From: Bacteroidales bacterium UBA3810
GTDB lineage: Bacteria; Bacteroidota; Bacteroidia; Bacteroidales; Paludibacteraceae
DNA: 64,000 nucleotides
Reading direction: 5' to 3'
NCBI GenBank assembly: GCA_002368645.1
Contig: DFEE01000021.1
Location: forward strand, 3,680 to 67,679
Part shown: positions 51,211 to 60,784 of the stretch, piece by piece
How positions within the stretch are numbered: position 1 is the stretch's first letter
How the letters are laid out: each line of letters begins with the position of its first letter
The notes under the pieces: model-generated
Databases searched by the model: none
What the model saw: the letters and a program-made list of their open reading frames with translations, nothing else
What the model was told of the DNA's origin: nothing
Translations under genes and position numbers: made by a program

Positions 51211-52144
51211 AAAATGAGCAAAGTATATTGTTGGCGATTGAATATATCGTTACTTCCACTTTCTTTCGGAATGATAGGGGGAGGCGGTACATGGCTCTTA
51301 GTCCGATGATTAGGGTAGGAGCAGCATGCATCGCGTCAAGTATTTGATAATAAGGTAGTATATCCGGTTTTAGTAAAGCGGCAAAATTAGTTTCTATATC
51401 TTTAGCTGCATCAAATCTCCAGTCCGGCATAAAGTGGTGATAGCGGGGACGTAGCTTGATAAGCTCTTTTTGCGAAAGTTGAGGAGATTTAAGCACACCA
51501 CTAACATTCGCATCATGCCGCCGATAGTACATCAAGGGCTTAGGTATATTATGTTTAGTGGCTATACTGACGGCTATCATTCCGATAATAGCATCGTAAG
51601 GGTACTGTGCAAAAACACGTATATTAGCTGATACGATAGGGAGGAATAAGTTAATGAAGGCTCGATTGAGCATAAGGGTACAGCCCTGGGAATATCTGCT
51701 TGAAATAAGTGAAGCATATACAGATTGGTCTTCCTTTGCGATACCCCAACTCTCTTTTATTGGAAGCGGGTTCAGAGAGGCATCTGTATCTTGAGCCTGA
51801 CTGGATATAACGCCTGCACCTTGTATTTGCGATAGCGCCGATATAGATTCTTCCAATTTAGTAGGGAACCAAACATCATCTTGGTCACTCAATGCCACAT
51901 AGTCCCCTTTACAGAGACTGATGGCCTGGAAGAAATTGGCAGAATAACCGACATTGTGAGGATTAATAGAATAAATGAGTCCTTTTGTACGATGGTATTC
52001 TTCTAATATGGATATGGTCGTGTCCGTTGAACCGTCATCACAAACGATTACCTCTTCTGGTGGAAGAGTCTGAGCATAAATACTATCAAGTTGCTCTCGC
52101 AAATATTTTGCACCATTATATGTGGTTATTGCGACTGAAACCAT
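51197..52144 (-). CDS. Glycosyltransferase family 2
   Basis: A 315-residue GT-A enzyme beginning MVSVAITTYNGAKYLREQL, with EEVIVCDDGSTDTTISIL (about 32-49) and DYVALSDQDDVWFPTKLE (about 82-99). This rhamnosyltransferase-like type is common in O-antigen clusters. The ATG at 52144 is preferred over a long frame to 52303 because it matches the family start; the gene then overlaps the flippase by 19 bp and the polymerase-like gene by 14 bp. Confidence 0.9.
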   Translation of the reverse strand: MVSVAITTYNGAKYLREQLDSIYAQTLPPEEVIVCDDGSTDTTISILEEYHRTKGLIYSINPHNVGYSANFFQAISLCKGDYVALSDQDDVWFPTKLEESISALSQIQGAGVISSQAQDTDASLNPLPIKESWGIAKEDQSVYASLISSRYSQGCTLMLNRAFINLFLPIVSANIRVFAQYPYDAIIGMIAVSIATKHNIPKPLMYYRRHDANVSGVLKSPQLSQKELIKLRPRYHHFMPDWRFDAAKDIETNFAALLKPDILPYYQILDAMHAAPTLIIGLRAMYRLPLSFRKKVEVTIYSIANNILCSFYAHR

Positions 52145-53487
52145 AACTCTTTGATCACGACGGATGGCCATTTCCAGTTCTGATAAACCAGTTGAGCTAT
52201 TCCGGGGGCTAAAATCATACCCCAAAGTCCCATGTGGCATGGTCCCAAGAAAAGCCATAAAAGCAAAATCGTTCCTCCACCGCTCAGTAAGGACGGAATC
52301 CAAAACGGAATCTTATTGTCCGCCATAATGAAGTTGGCAGATGTAGAGTGATTGTCTTCTAAGAAGTGAATACACAGCATAGCGATCAGCATGCCCATTG
52401 GCACAAACTGCGTCTCACTGTGAATTATAGTCAATGCCCAATCGCCTGCCAATACCCATAGTAGTCCTCCTATACCGAATACTGTAATAAGACTCACTAC
52501 GTTCAGGATATAATAACGCCTAAGTGACATTGTATCTCGCTCGGCACGTGCTTGAGCCATCTTTGGCGTATAACTTTGTACCGGTACATGCGCCAAGTGG
52601 CAGAGCACCTCCATGACTTGCAGCGTAACACCATAGCATGCTACCTCTGGAAGGGTTAGAAATGCTGAACCGAAAAATACCGCACTTTTATTCACGGCAA
52701 ACCCGCCTACTTGAGTGAGACCTATCTTAAGGGCATTGGGATAAATAGCGCGCATTAACTGACGTGGCTCTTGAGCCTCTACTTGTGAGAGAGAGCTACG
52801 CATATCTTTGGTGAAAAAAACATGGTACATCAACACGCGGCGAACAATGGTTTGAAGCAGTTGGGCGCTCACTATGGCACTCAGACCGAGACCCAAATAG
52901 ATAAGACCGATGGCAATAGATAAATAGATAAACTGACCGATGATGGTGATTTGCTGCATGCGGGTGATATACCCCTTACCGGTGACGAGCGCATCATAAT
53001 AAAAGGTATAGAGATTATAGCAGTTGATGGCTATCAGAATTAGCCAAGCAATCATGGCGTCAACCCTGTCACCTGAATATTTCTTTAAAATATAAGCAAA
53101 ATAGGCGGTACCTGCTGTCGCCAATATGATAAATACCCCTAATGCAACCCACCGATAAAAGTGCTTCATCGCTACCAACAGACCTTTCAATAGGCTGTAA
53201 TCAATCGTTCCATTGCCTTCAACCTGCTTAACCCCTTCGACCTGCAATTCTTTCACACCCGAAAGAATATACGAGATATTACGTGCAAAAGTAGGCCTGA
53301 AACCCATGTCTAAAATAGCAACAAGTGCGGTGATTGCCTGAAAAATATTCCATACACCAACCGTCTCGGCACTCATCTTGTTTAAGATGAACGGCAGCAA
53401 TAGCAAACCTGCACCTACGGTAAAAATAACCGAAGTGTAAGACCATATAATGTCCTTTTGGCCTATATGTTCTACGCCCTTAGTCAC
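52126..53487 (-). CDS. Polysaccharide flippase (Wzx-like, MATE/MVF fold)
   Basis: A 453-residue membrane protein with about twelve hydrophobic spans; YTSVIFTVGAGLLLLPFILNKMS and VGVWNIFQAITALVAILDMGF at the N-terminus are the polysaccharide-exporter signature. It would move lipid-linked repeat units across the inner membrane. It overlaps the ugd gene by 8 bp. Confidence 0.88.
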   Translation of the reverse strand: MTKGVEHIGQKDIIWSYTSVIFTVGAGLLLLPFILNKMSAETVGVWNIFQAITALVAILDMGFRPTFARNISYILSGVKELQVEGVKQVEGNGTIDYSLLKGLLVAMKHFYRWVALGVFIILATAGTAYFAYILKKYSGDRVDAMIAWLILIAINCYNLYTFYYDALVTGKGYITRMQQITIIGQFIYLSIAIGLIYLGLGLSAIVSAQLLQTIVRRVLMYHVFFTKDMRSSLSQVEAQEPRQLMRAIYPNALKIGLTQVGGFAVNKSAVFFGSAFLTLPEVACYGVTLQVMEVLCHLAHVPVQSYTPKMAQARAERDTMSLRRYYILNVVSLITVFGIGGLLWVLAGDWALTIIHSETQFVPMGMLIAMLCIHFLEDNHSTSANFIMADNKIPFWIPSLLSGGGTILLLWLFLGPCHMGLWGMILAPGIAQLVYQNWKWPSVVIKELWFQSQ

Positions 53488-54709
53488 GCCTGAAAATATC
53501 TCGGGTATATACTTTCTCTTTCACATCGTCTAAACATGGGTCATAGCGGTTGGCGATTATAGCTTGTGACTCACGCTTGAAACGCGCAAGGTCGTTGACT
53601 ATCTCGCTCCCGAAGAATCGTGTTCCGTTCGGTAGAGTAGGCTCATAGACAATGACGGTAGCCCCTTTGGCCTTGATGCGTTTCATAACACCCTGTATGG
53701 AGCTTTGACGGAAATTATCGCTATTAGTCTTCATTGTCAAACGATAAACACCAATGGTTGTACTGTGCTCCTGGGAGGCTTGCCAACTGTTTTCAGCACT
53801 GTATGCATAATAACCGGCTTTGCTCAATACTCGGTCTGCGATAAAGTCTTTCCTTGTCCTGTTAGAATCCACAATAGCCTGTATTAAGTTCTCAGGCACA
53901 TCCTTGTAGTTGGCGAGCAGTTGCTTGCTGTCTTTGGGTAAACAATAACCACCATAACCGAAACTGGGGTTATTGTACTGTGTTCCGATACGCGGGTCTA
54001 AACAGACACCTTCTATTATCTTTTGAGAGTCTAAACCCTTCAATTCTGCGTAGGTGTCTAACTCATTGAAGTAACTCACCCGAAGGGCTAAATAGGTGTT
54101 GGCAAAAAGTTTGACGGCTTCCGCCTCTGTCGTGCCCATTATGAGGGTAGGGATATCTGGGTCGATAGCACCTTCTTGTAGCAGTGTAACGAAACGCTCT
54201 CCCATAGCCCTTGTGGCTTCTGTTACTCCGACAATAATGCGCGAAGGGTGTAAATTATCATAAAGTGCTTTGGATTCGCGCAAGAACTCGGGACTGAATA
54301 GTATCTTGTCACTTTTCTTCTTAGCGGATATCGCCGCAGTATAGCCTACCGGAACTGTGGATTTGATAACCATAAAGGCATCGGGGTTAACCGCCATAAC
54401 CAAATCAATTACTGCCTCCACGGCACTTGTGTCAAAGTAGTTACGCTCACTATCATAGTTGGTCGGCGTCGCGATAACTACTAACTCGGCAGCCTTATAA
54501 GCCGCTTGAGCATCCAATGTCGCAGTTAAACGCAGAGGACGCTCCAATAAGAACCTCTCTATTTCGGCGTCTTGAATGGGGCTTTGGTGATGGTTGATGA
54601 GTTCGACCTTTTTAGGTACTATATCGACGGCAGTCACTTCATTATGCTGTGCAAGTAACACAGCCAATGACATACCTACATATCCGGTTCCGGCTACGGC
54701 TATTTTCAT
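53480..54709 (-). CDS. ugd: UDP-glucose 6-dehydrogenase
   Basis: Oxidises UDP-glucose to UDP-glucuronate with two NAD+. The 409-residue protein has IAVAGTGYVGMSLAVLLAQH, VIKSTVPVGYT, FLRESKALYDNLHPSRIIVG and the catalytic cysteine in FGYGGYCLPKDSKQL near 253-267. It is in the polysaccharide operon 81 bp after a second UDP-sugar dehydrogenase. Confidence 0.93.
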   Translation of the reverse strand: MKIAVAGTGYVGMSLAVLLAQHNEVTAVDIVPKKVELINHHQSPIQDAEIERFLLERPLRLTATLDAQAAYKAAELVVIATPTNYDSERNYFDTSAVEAVIDLVMAVNPDAFMVIKSTVPVGYTAAISAKKKSDKILFSPEFLRESKALYDNLHPSRIIVGVTEATRAMGERFVTLLQEGAIDPDIPTLIMGTTEAEAVKLFANTYLALRVSYFNELDTYAELKGLDSQKIIEGVCLDPRIGTQYNNPSFGYGGYCLPKDSKQLLANYKDVPENLIQAIVDSNRTRKDFIADRVLSKAGYYAYSAENSWQASQEHSTTIGVYRLTMKTNSDNFRQSSIQGVMKRIKAKGATVIVYEPTLPNGTRFFGSEIVNDLARFKRESQAIIANRYDPCLDDVKEKVYTRDIFRRD

Positions 54710-54790
54710 AATTCGCTATTTATATCTACTTACTAACACGAAGTTGCAAACATTTACTTGCCAACACGACGTAACTAACGCAAATGTTAA

Positions 54791-56089
54791 TTATAGCCGT
54801 CCGTCCACTAACTCGCGGTTGACAAAGTTCTTCACATCGAAGATAACGGCGTTACGCTCGTGATAGCGCTTAAAATCAAAGCTCTTGAACTCATTGTGCG
54901 CTACACAGGCTATGACGGCATTGTATTCCTCATCGGGATTGATGACATCTATCAATTCCTTGCCGTATTCACGTTTAACGACCTCTTTGCTGGCCCATGG
55001 ATCATAGATATCCACTTTGCAACCGAACTCCTCTAATTCGCGGGCTATATCCACGACTTTTGTGTTACGACAGTCTGGGCAGTTCTCCTTAAAGGTGACA
55101 CCCAATATGAGCACCTTGGCGTTACGAATCTTGTGGTCCTTTTGAATCATCAGTTTGAGCACCTTGTCTGCGATGAACTTGGCGATGGAGTTATTGACCC
55201 GACGACCGCTTAGAATGACTTGCGGCTCATAGCCCAAAGACTTAGCTTTATGTGCTAAGTAGTATGGATCCACGCTGATGCAGTGACCACCTACCAGTCC
55301 GGGACGATACTTAAGGAAGTTCCATTTGGTTCCGGCCGCTTCTATCACATCGTTGGTGTCTATTCCTACACGGTCGCAGATAAGTGCCAATTCGTTCATG
55401 AAACTGATATTGACATCACGTTGTGAGTTCTCAACAGCCTTAGCAGCCTCTGCTACCTTCATATTGGGAGCTCTATGAGTACCGTTAAGCAAAATGGAAT
55501 TATAGAGAGCATCCACTAAATCGGCAATCTCAGGCGTCGAACCGCTGGTAATCTTCTTTATTTTCAATAATGTGTTCTCTTTATCACCCGGGTTGATACG
55601 TTCAGGACTATATCCGCAGAAAAAGTCTTTGTTGAACGTAAGTCCGCTGTTTCGTTCCAGCACTGGTACGCAGTCTTCTTCCGTACAGCCGGGATAAACG
55701 GTCGATTCGTATATCACTAAATCGCCCTTATGAAGGGTCTTACCGATGGTTGCCGAGGCACTCAAAATGGGGGTTAAATCAGGATTGTTGAATTTGTCTA
55801 TCGGAGTTGGCACCGTCACAATATAGGTATTGACTTGCTCCAACTCTGTCGGGTCTGAAGTGAAACTCAGTCCTACACGACCAGTGCTTTTAAACAACTC
55901 CGTTGCTTGAGCCATACCTTCCAAATCTGCCTCTAAAGTGTGATCCTTACCGGATTTTAATTCATCTACTCGGGCTTGATAGTTATCGAAGCCGACTACG
56001 CGATATTTCTTACCAAACTCTATTGCTAAGGGTAAACCGACATACCCTAAACCTACTACCGCAATCACGCGATCTTGTAATTTTGACAT
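54791..56089 (-). CDS. UDP-N-acetylhexosamine dehydrogenase (TviB/WbpO-like)
   Basis: A 432-residue UDP-sugar dehydrogenase of the UDP-GlcNAc/UDP-GalNAc type: VIAVVGLGYVGLPLAIEFGK, VYESTVYPGCTEEDCVPVLE, SPERINPGDKENT, and the catalytic Cys in GLVGGHCISVDPYYLAHKAK near 260-279. TviB and WbpO have the same ESTVYPG form. It would make a UDP-acetamido-uronic acid, the input for the wlbA-like and 2-epimerase genes at 33.6-35.8 kb. First gene of the minus operon. Confidence 0.92.
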   Translation of the reverse strand: MSKLQDRVIAVVGLGYVGLPLAIEFGKKYRVVGFDNYQARVDELKSGKDHTLEADLEGMAQATELFKSTGRVGLSFTSDPTELEQVNTYIVTVPTPIDKFNNPDLTPILSASATIGKTLHKGDLVIYESTVYPGCTEEDCVPVLERNSGLTFNKDFFCGYSPERINPGDKENTLLKIKKITSGSTPEIADLVDALYNSILLNGTHRAPNMKVAEAAKAVENSQRDVNISFMNELALICDRVGIDTNDVIEAAGTKWNFLKYRPGLVGGHCISVDPYYLAHKAKSLGYEPQVILSGRRVNNSIAKFIADKVLKLMIQKDHKIRNAKVLILGVTFKENCPDCRNTKVVDIARELEEFGCKVDIYDPWASKEVVKREYGKELIDVINPDEEYNAVIACVAHNEFKSFDFKRYHERNAVIFDVKNFVNRELVDGRL

Positions 56090-56151
56090 ATCTTATATTG
56101 TGTTTTATACTATATGCTTTAAACTTTCGACTATTTATATTAAAAAGCCCG

Positions 56152-56183
56152 CAAAAATACATTTTTTTTTGCATATATCCAAA
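56152..56183 (-). promoter_or_regulatory. Promoter of the minus polysaccharide operon
   Basis: Minus-strand TTTG at 56183-56180 and TATTTTTG at 56159-56152, spaced by 20 bp. It is interleaved with the opposing promoter at 56168-56199. Confidence 0.7.
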
Positions 56184-56199
56184 TCTTTTTATACTTTTG
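56168..56199 (+). promoter_or_regulatory. Promoter of the DUF2723 gene
   Basis: TTTG at 56168-56171 and TACTTTTG at 56192-56199, spaced by 20 bp, with the extended TTTGCATATATC -33 box. Together with the minus promoter it forms a symmetric 48-bp module: caaaaata-N8-TTTG-N8-CAAA-N8-TACTTTTG. Confidence 0.75.
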
Positions 56200-56238
56200 C
56201 ACGATTTTTTGCAGAATTAATAAGTTACTTACGAAAAT

Positions 56239-59200
56239 ATGAAAAAATTTAACTTGTGGGATACGCTCGGCGGCTGGTTGGTGTTCTTGATAGCTGCTGT
56301 GACTTATCTCCTTACAATGGAACCGACAGCCTCGTTCTGGGACTGCGGTGAATTTATCTCCAGTGCCTATAAGCTAGATGTCGGTCACCCGCCTGGAGCA
56401 CCGTTCTTTATGCTTTTAGGACATTTCTTCTCACTCTTTGCCTCTGATACAACTACGGTTGCCTTGTGTGTCAATAGCCTCTCAGCTTTAGCCTCTGCTG
56501 GCACTATCCTGTTCTTGTTTTGGACTATCACGGCGCTGGCACGTAAGTTGGTGCAGCCTGACACCATAGCGAAAGGTGTGGCTATTTTGCTTGCGGGATT
56601 AGTAGGCTCATTGGCTTATACTTTCTCGGATACATTCTGGTTTAGTGCGGTTGAGGGTGAGGTCTATGGATTGAGTTCTTTCTTCACGGCATTAGTATTC
56701 TGGCTCATTCTTAAATGGGACGAGGTCGCCGATGAAGAAGGATCTGACAGGTGGCTCATTCTCATTATGTATTTTATGGGACTCAGTATTGGTGTGCACC
56801 TATTGAACCTCCTGACTATTCCGGCTATTGTAATGGTTTATTATTTCCGCCGTTACGAGTTTAGTTGGAAGAGTGCGTTTTCCGCTTTCTTTATTGCATG
56901 CGGCATTTTAGCGGTTGTATTATGGGGTATTATTCCGGGTGTACCAACGGTAATGGGGTGGTTTGAGTTGCTCTTCACCAATGTATTTGGTTGCCCATTC
57001 AATACCGGACTCTTCGTTAATATCATCTTGACGATCGCTCTCTTTACGTGGGCGATTATTTGGACCCGTCGTAAGGCGGATGCGGAGCCCCAAGGCAAGT
57101 GGCGCTGGATTAATACCGCCGTTGTATCTATAGCGGTTATCCTTATCGGTTATAGCTCCTATGCGGCCATTGTTATCCGCTCTGCTGCGGATACGCCGAT
57201 GGACCAAAATAGTCCCGATAACGTGTTCTCGCTCAAGTATTATCTTAACCGTGAACAATATGGCGACAGACCCTTGCTTTATGGTCAGTCATATAACGCT
57301 CCTGTTAAACTGAGGATTGAAGGTAATATGTGTGTCCCCGTTGAAAAGGTAGGCCACGCTCAATATGCACCGGCACCGAAGGTTGAAGGACAGAAGGATA
57401 AGTATGTCATCACCGGCTATAAAACATCTTATGAGTTTATGGAGCCTTTCTGCATGCTTTTCCCGCGTATGTATTCTGCGCAAGGCTCTCATGTCCAAGC
57501 TTATAAAGAGTGGGCTAATATAAAGGGCAAACGCGTTAAATATGACTACTGCGGACAGCAGAAGGTGGACTATGCGCCGACTTTTGCCGAGAACCTTAGG
57601 TTCTTCTTCAGTTATCAGGTTAACTTCATGTACTGGCGGTACTTCATGTGGAACTTTTCCGGTCGTCAGAACGATCTTCAGTCTTACGGCGATATCACCA
57701 AAGGTAACTGGATAACCGGCATTAAGTTTATTGATAATGCCATGCTTGGGGACCAGGATGCCCTACCGACGGAACTGAAGGAGAATAAAGGTCACAATAC
57801 CTACTTCCTCTTGCCTTTATTGCTGGGGCTCATTGGTCTTGCTTGGCAACTCTCAAAAGGAAACAAGGGGGCGGAGAACTTCACGGTAACCTTCCTGCTC
57901 TTCTTCTTGACGGGTCTGGCTATCGTGGTATACCTCAACCAGACTCCATTCCAACCTCGTGAGCGTGACTATGCCTACGCTGGTTCATTTTATGCTTTCT
58001 GTATATGGATTGGCTTAGGTGCTTTGGCGTTATATGATTGGATTAGACAGGCTACCAATAATAGGGCGTTGGGCAATGCCCTTGGGCTATCTGCTGCCAC
58101 ACTATGCCTCTTAGTACCCGCCCGTATGGCTGCTGAAAACTGGGATGACCACGACCGTTCTGATCGCTATTCATGCCGTGATTTCGGAGCTAACTATCTC
58201 GCTTCGTGCGAGAAAGATGCCATCCTCTTCTCCAATGGCGACAACGACACCTTCCCTCTCTGGTATAACCAAGAGGTAGAGGGAGTCGGGGCTGATATGC
58301 GTGTATGCAACCTCTCGTATCTGCAGACGGATTGGTATATCGGTCAAATGAAACGACCCTACTACGAGTCTTCTGCACTGCCTATTAACTGGGAGTACAA
58401 AGACTATATGCCCGGTCAGAATGAGGTTGTGCGCGTTGAGAATAGGATTAATCAGCCTATCTCCGTTGAACAGGCCTTCGCGTTCTTGAGAAGTGATGAC
58501 CCGCGAACCAAAATGAACGGCGAAAACTACATTCCATCTTCTCAATTGTATATTGAAGACCCGGACGGCAATCGCATTACTCTGCAATCTAAAACCCGCT
58601 ATACCCGCTCGGAAATGATGATAATGGAGATGCTTTCCAATATTGCTAAAGAAGGCTGGAAACGCCCGATTTACTTCGCTGTTACTGTGGGCGATTCGTA
58701 CTATTTAGGGTTGCGCCCGTACTTTGAGTTGACAGGTATGGCATATCGCATCACGCCCTTCAAATCCCCTGACGGACGGGAACGAGTGGACACCGAAGCA
58801 ATGTACGACAATATGATGCATAAGTTCCGTTACGGCAATATGAATAAGCCCGGTATTTACATTGATGAGAATTTGATGCGGATGTGTCGCCACCATCGTA
58901 TGATGTTCGCTCAATTGGCTGAGGAATTGTACTACAAAGGGGAACGGGACAAAGTCCGCGAGGTACTTGATTATGCCGAGGAAGTTCTGCCTGAGTGTAA
59001 CATCAATTATGACTACACCTCTGCGACAATGGCGGCTTTGTATTATGCCTTGGGTACGGAAGAGGATCGCGCTAAAGCACGCTATATAATGACCAAAGTG
59101 GCAGATACCTGTGTCGAGTACCTTCAATGGGGAGACCAACTCGATAAGGAACAACGTAAAGGTGCACAATCTACTTTACAACATCAGCAAGCCGTCTTCG

Positions 59201-59286
59201 GTTATGTCCTTCAACAAATGGAACGTCGAGGTGATGCTGAATTAGTAGATCGCTATTATCCCATTTATTCCGCTCACGCGCTATAA
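56239..59286 (+). CDS. DUF2723 multi-span membrane protein
   Basis: A 1015-residue protein with about a dozen membrane spans in the first 620 residues and a soluble C-terminal part. MEPTASFWDCGEFISSAYKLDVGHPPGAPFF near 28-58 carries the acidic residues conserved in DUF2723, and EGEVYGLSSF (about 139) follows. The layout resembles GT-C type protein or lipid glycosyltransferases, which use an acidic residue in the first loop; for this family that is a suggestion, not established here. The C-terminal region has a helical repeat-like part (about 875-1000). It is monocistronic with its own promoter and terminator. Confidence 0.85.
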   Translation: MKKFNLWDTLGGWLVFLIAAVTYLLTMEPTASFWDCGEFISSAYKLDVGHPPGAPFFMLLGHFFSLFASDTTTVALCVNSLSALASAGTILFLFWTITALARKLVQPDTIAKGVAILLAGLVGSLAYTFSDTFWFSAVEGEVYGLSSFFTALVFWLILKWDEVADEEGSDRWLILIMYFMGLSIGVHLLNLLTIPAIVMVYYFRRYEFSWKSAFSAFFIACGILAVVLWGIIPGVPTVMGWFELLFTNVFGCPFNTGLFVNIILTIALFTWAIIWTRRKADAEPQGKWRWINTAVVSIAVILIGYSSYAAIVIRSAADTPMDQNSPDNVFSLKYYLNREQYGDRPLLYGQSYNAPVKLRIEGNMCVPVEKVGHAQYAPAPKVEGQKDKYVITGYKTSYEFMEPFCMLFPRMYSAQGSHVQAYKEWANIKGKRVKYDYCGQQKVDYAPTFAENLRFFFSYQVNFMYWRYFMWNFSGRQNDLQSYGDITKGNWITGIKFIDNAMLGDQDALPTELKENKGHNTYFLLPLLLGLIGLAWQLSKGNKGAENFTVTFLLFFLTGLAIVVYLNQTPFQPRERDYAYAGSFYAFCIWIGLGALALYDWIRQATNNRALGNALGLSAATLCLLVPARMAAENWDDHDRSDRYSCRDFGANYLASCEKDAILFSNGDNDTFPLWYNQEVEGVGADMRVCNLSYLQTDWYIGQMKRPYYESSALPINWEYKDYMPGQNEVVRVENRINQPISVEQAFAFLRSDDPRTKMNGENYIPSSQLYIEDPDGNRITLQSKTRYTRSEMMIMEMLSNIAKEGWKRPIYFAVTVGDSYYLGLRPYFELTGMAYRITPFKSPDGRERVDTEAMYDNMMHKFRYGNMNKPGIYIDENLMRMCRHHRMMFAQLAEELYYKGERDKVREVLDYAEEVLPECNINYDYTSATMAALYYALGTEEDRAKARYIMTKVADTCVEYLQWGDQLDKEQRKGAQSTLQHQQAVFGYVLQQMERRGDAELVDRYYPIYSAHAL

Positions 59287-59305
59287 TGTAAGGTGACAGA
59301 CAATA

Positions 59306-59342
59306 AAAGAGAGCCGATTGGCATTGCCGGTCGGCTCTCTTT
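59306..59342. terminator. Bidirectional terminator between DUF2723 gene and glyA
   Basis: AAAGAGAGCCGA (59306-59317) pairs perfectly with TCGGCTCTCTTT (59331-59342), a 12-bp stem with a 13-nt loop. Runs of A and T at either side let it work in both directions between these convergent genes. Confidence 0.9.
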
Positions 59343-59370
59343 ATTTGTCGTTGTATAGTATTGCTACGTA

Positions 59371-60645
59371 TTACCACGCAAAGAGCGGATATTGAACCAT
59401 CTCACGGTTCACTTCCTCTCTGACAGCGGCAATGTTAGCATCGGACTCTGGGGATGACAATACTTTGTCAATCAGATCCACTATCCATGTCATCTTGTCT
59501 TCCTTCAGACCGCGCGTCGTGATGGCCGGTGTACCGAAACGAAGACCACTGGTCTGAAAAGCCGACCGGCTATCAAACGGAACCATATTTTTATTAGTCG
59601 TTATATCTGCTAAAACGAGCGCCTTTTCGGCTACTTTGCCTGTTAAATCAGGGTACTTGGTGCGCAAGTCTATTAGCATGGAGTGATTATCTGTTCCGCC
59701 GCTTATTACTTTATAACCCTTGTCCATAAATGCTTGTGCCATAGTGGCTGCATTTAACTTAACTTGTTTTTGATAAGTCGTGAAAGAAGGCTGTAGGGCT
59801 TCGCCGAAAGCAACGGCTTTGGCGGCTATAACATGTTCTAATGGGCCTCCCTGTGTCCCTGGAAATACGGCAGAGTCGAGTAGGGCAGACATCTTCTTTA
59901 TTTCGCCTTTAGGCGTCGTCTTGCCCCATGGGTTATCAAAATCCTTCCCCATCAAAATAACGCCGCCTCGTGGCCCTCTGAGAGTCTTATGCGTCGTGGA
60001 TGTTACAATATGGGCATGGCGGAGCGGATTATCCAATAATCCTGCTGCAATCAGTCCGGCAGGGTGCGCCATATCAACCATAAAAATAGCACCAATCTCA
60101 TCAGCAACCTTCCGTATTCGGGCGTAATCCCATTCGCGGGAATAGGCACTTGCACCGGCGATAATGAGTTTGGGACGTTCTGCACGAGCCTTATTTTCCA
60201 ACTCTTCATAATCTACACGACCGGTCTCTTCCTTGAGACTGTAGTCGATGGCGTGAAACATCAGACCACTGAAATTAACGGGGCTTCCGTGAGAGAGATG
60301 TCCGCCGTGACTCAAGTTCAGACCCATAAAGGTGTCACCCGCTTTCATACAGGCCAAAAACACGGCCATATTGGCTTGTGCACCGGAATGGGGTTGCACA
60401 TTCACATACTCGGCTTGAAAGAGTTGTTTGAGTCTTGTACGGGCTAATTCCTCTACCTCATCTACAACTTCGCAGCCACCATAATAACGATGTCCGGGAT
60501 AACCCTCTGCGTACTTGTTGGTTAGCACGGAACCCATAGCACGCATAACCTGCTCGGATACATAGTTCTCTGACGCAATCAATTCTATGCCGCGGGTTTG
60601 GCGATTGCGCTCTTTCTCAATTAGCGTAAAAATCTCGTTGTCCAT
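59371..60645 (-). CDS. glyA: Serine hydroxymethyltransferase
   Basis: Interconverts serine and glycine with tetrahydrofolate, feeding one-carbon metabolism. The 424-residue protein has GIELIASENYVS, GYPGHRYYGGCE, VQPHSGAQANMAVF and the PLP lysine in TSTTHKTLRGPRGG near 224-237. It has its own promoter, opposed to that of the 5-alpha-reductase operon. Confidence 0.97.
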   Translation of the reverse strand: MDNEIFTLIEKERNRQTRGIELIASENYVSEQVMRAMGSVLTNKYAEGYPGHRYYGGCEVVDEVEELARTRLKQLFQAEYVNVQPHSGAQANMAVFLACMKAGDTFMGLNLSHGGHLSHGSPVNFSGLMFHAIDYSLKEETGRVDYEELENKARAERPKLIIAGASAYSREWDYARIRKVADEIGAIFMVDMAHPAGLIAAGLLDNPLRHAHIVTSTTHKTLRGPRGGVILMGKDFDNPWGKTTPKGEIKKMSALLDSAVFPGTQGGPLEHVIAAKAVAFGEALQPSFTTYQKQVKLNAATMAQAFMDKGYKVISGGTDNHSMLIDLRTKYPDLTGKVAEKALVLADITTNKNMVPFDSRSAFQTSGLRFGTPAITTRGLKEDKMTWIVDLIDKVLSSPESDANIAAVREEVNREMVQYPLFAW

Positions 60646-60692
60646 AGATGGTATTTTTAAGTATTAAGTTTGCTCGTATTTAGAATTTTGTA

Positions 60693-60723
60693 CAAAAATA
60701 GAAAAAAATTTGCATATATCAAA
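60693..60723 (-). promoter_or_regulatory. Promoter of glyA
   Basis: Minus-strand TTTG at 60723-60720 and TATTTTTG at 60700-60693, spaced by 19 bp. It is interleaved with the opposing promoter at 60709-60740 in the same 48-bp layout as at 56152-56199. Confidence 0.7.
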
Positions 60724-60740
60724 ATTTATTTGTATTTTTG
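60709..60740 (+). promoter_or_regulatory. Promoter of the 5-alpha-reductase/OYE/SDR operon
   Basis: TTTG at 60709-60712 and TATTTTTG at 60733-60740, spaced by 20 bp, with the extended TTTGCATATATC. The transcript would start near 60747, leaving a leader of about 38 nt. Confidence 0.75.
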
Positions 60741-60784
60741 CGGCGTATTTAATCGGAATATCTAATTTTAATACCATAATTGTT

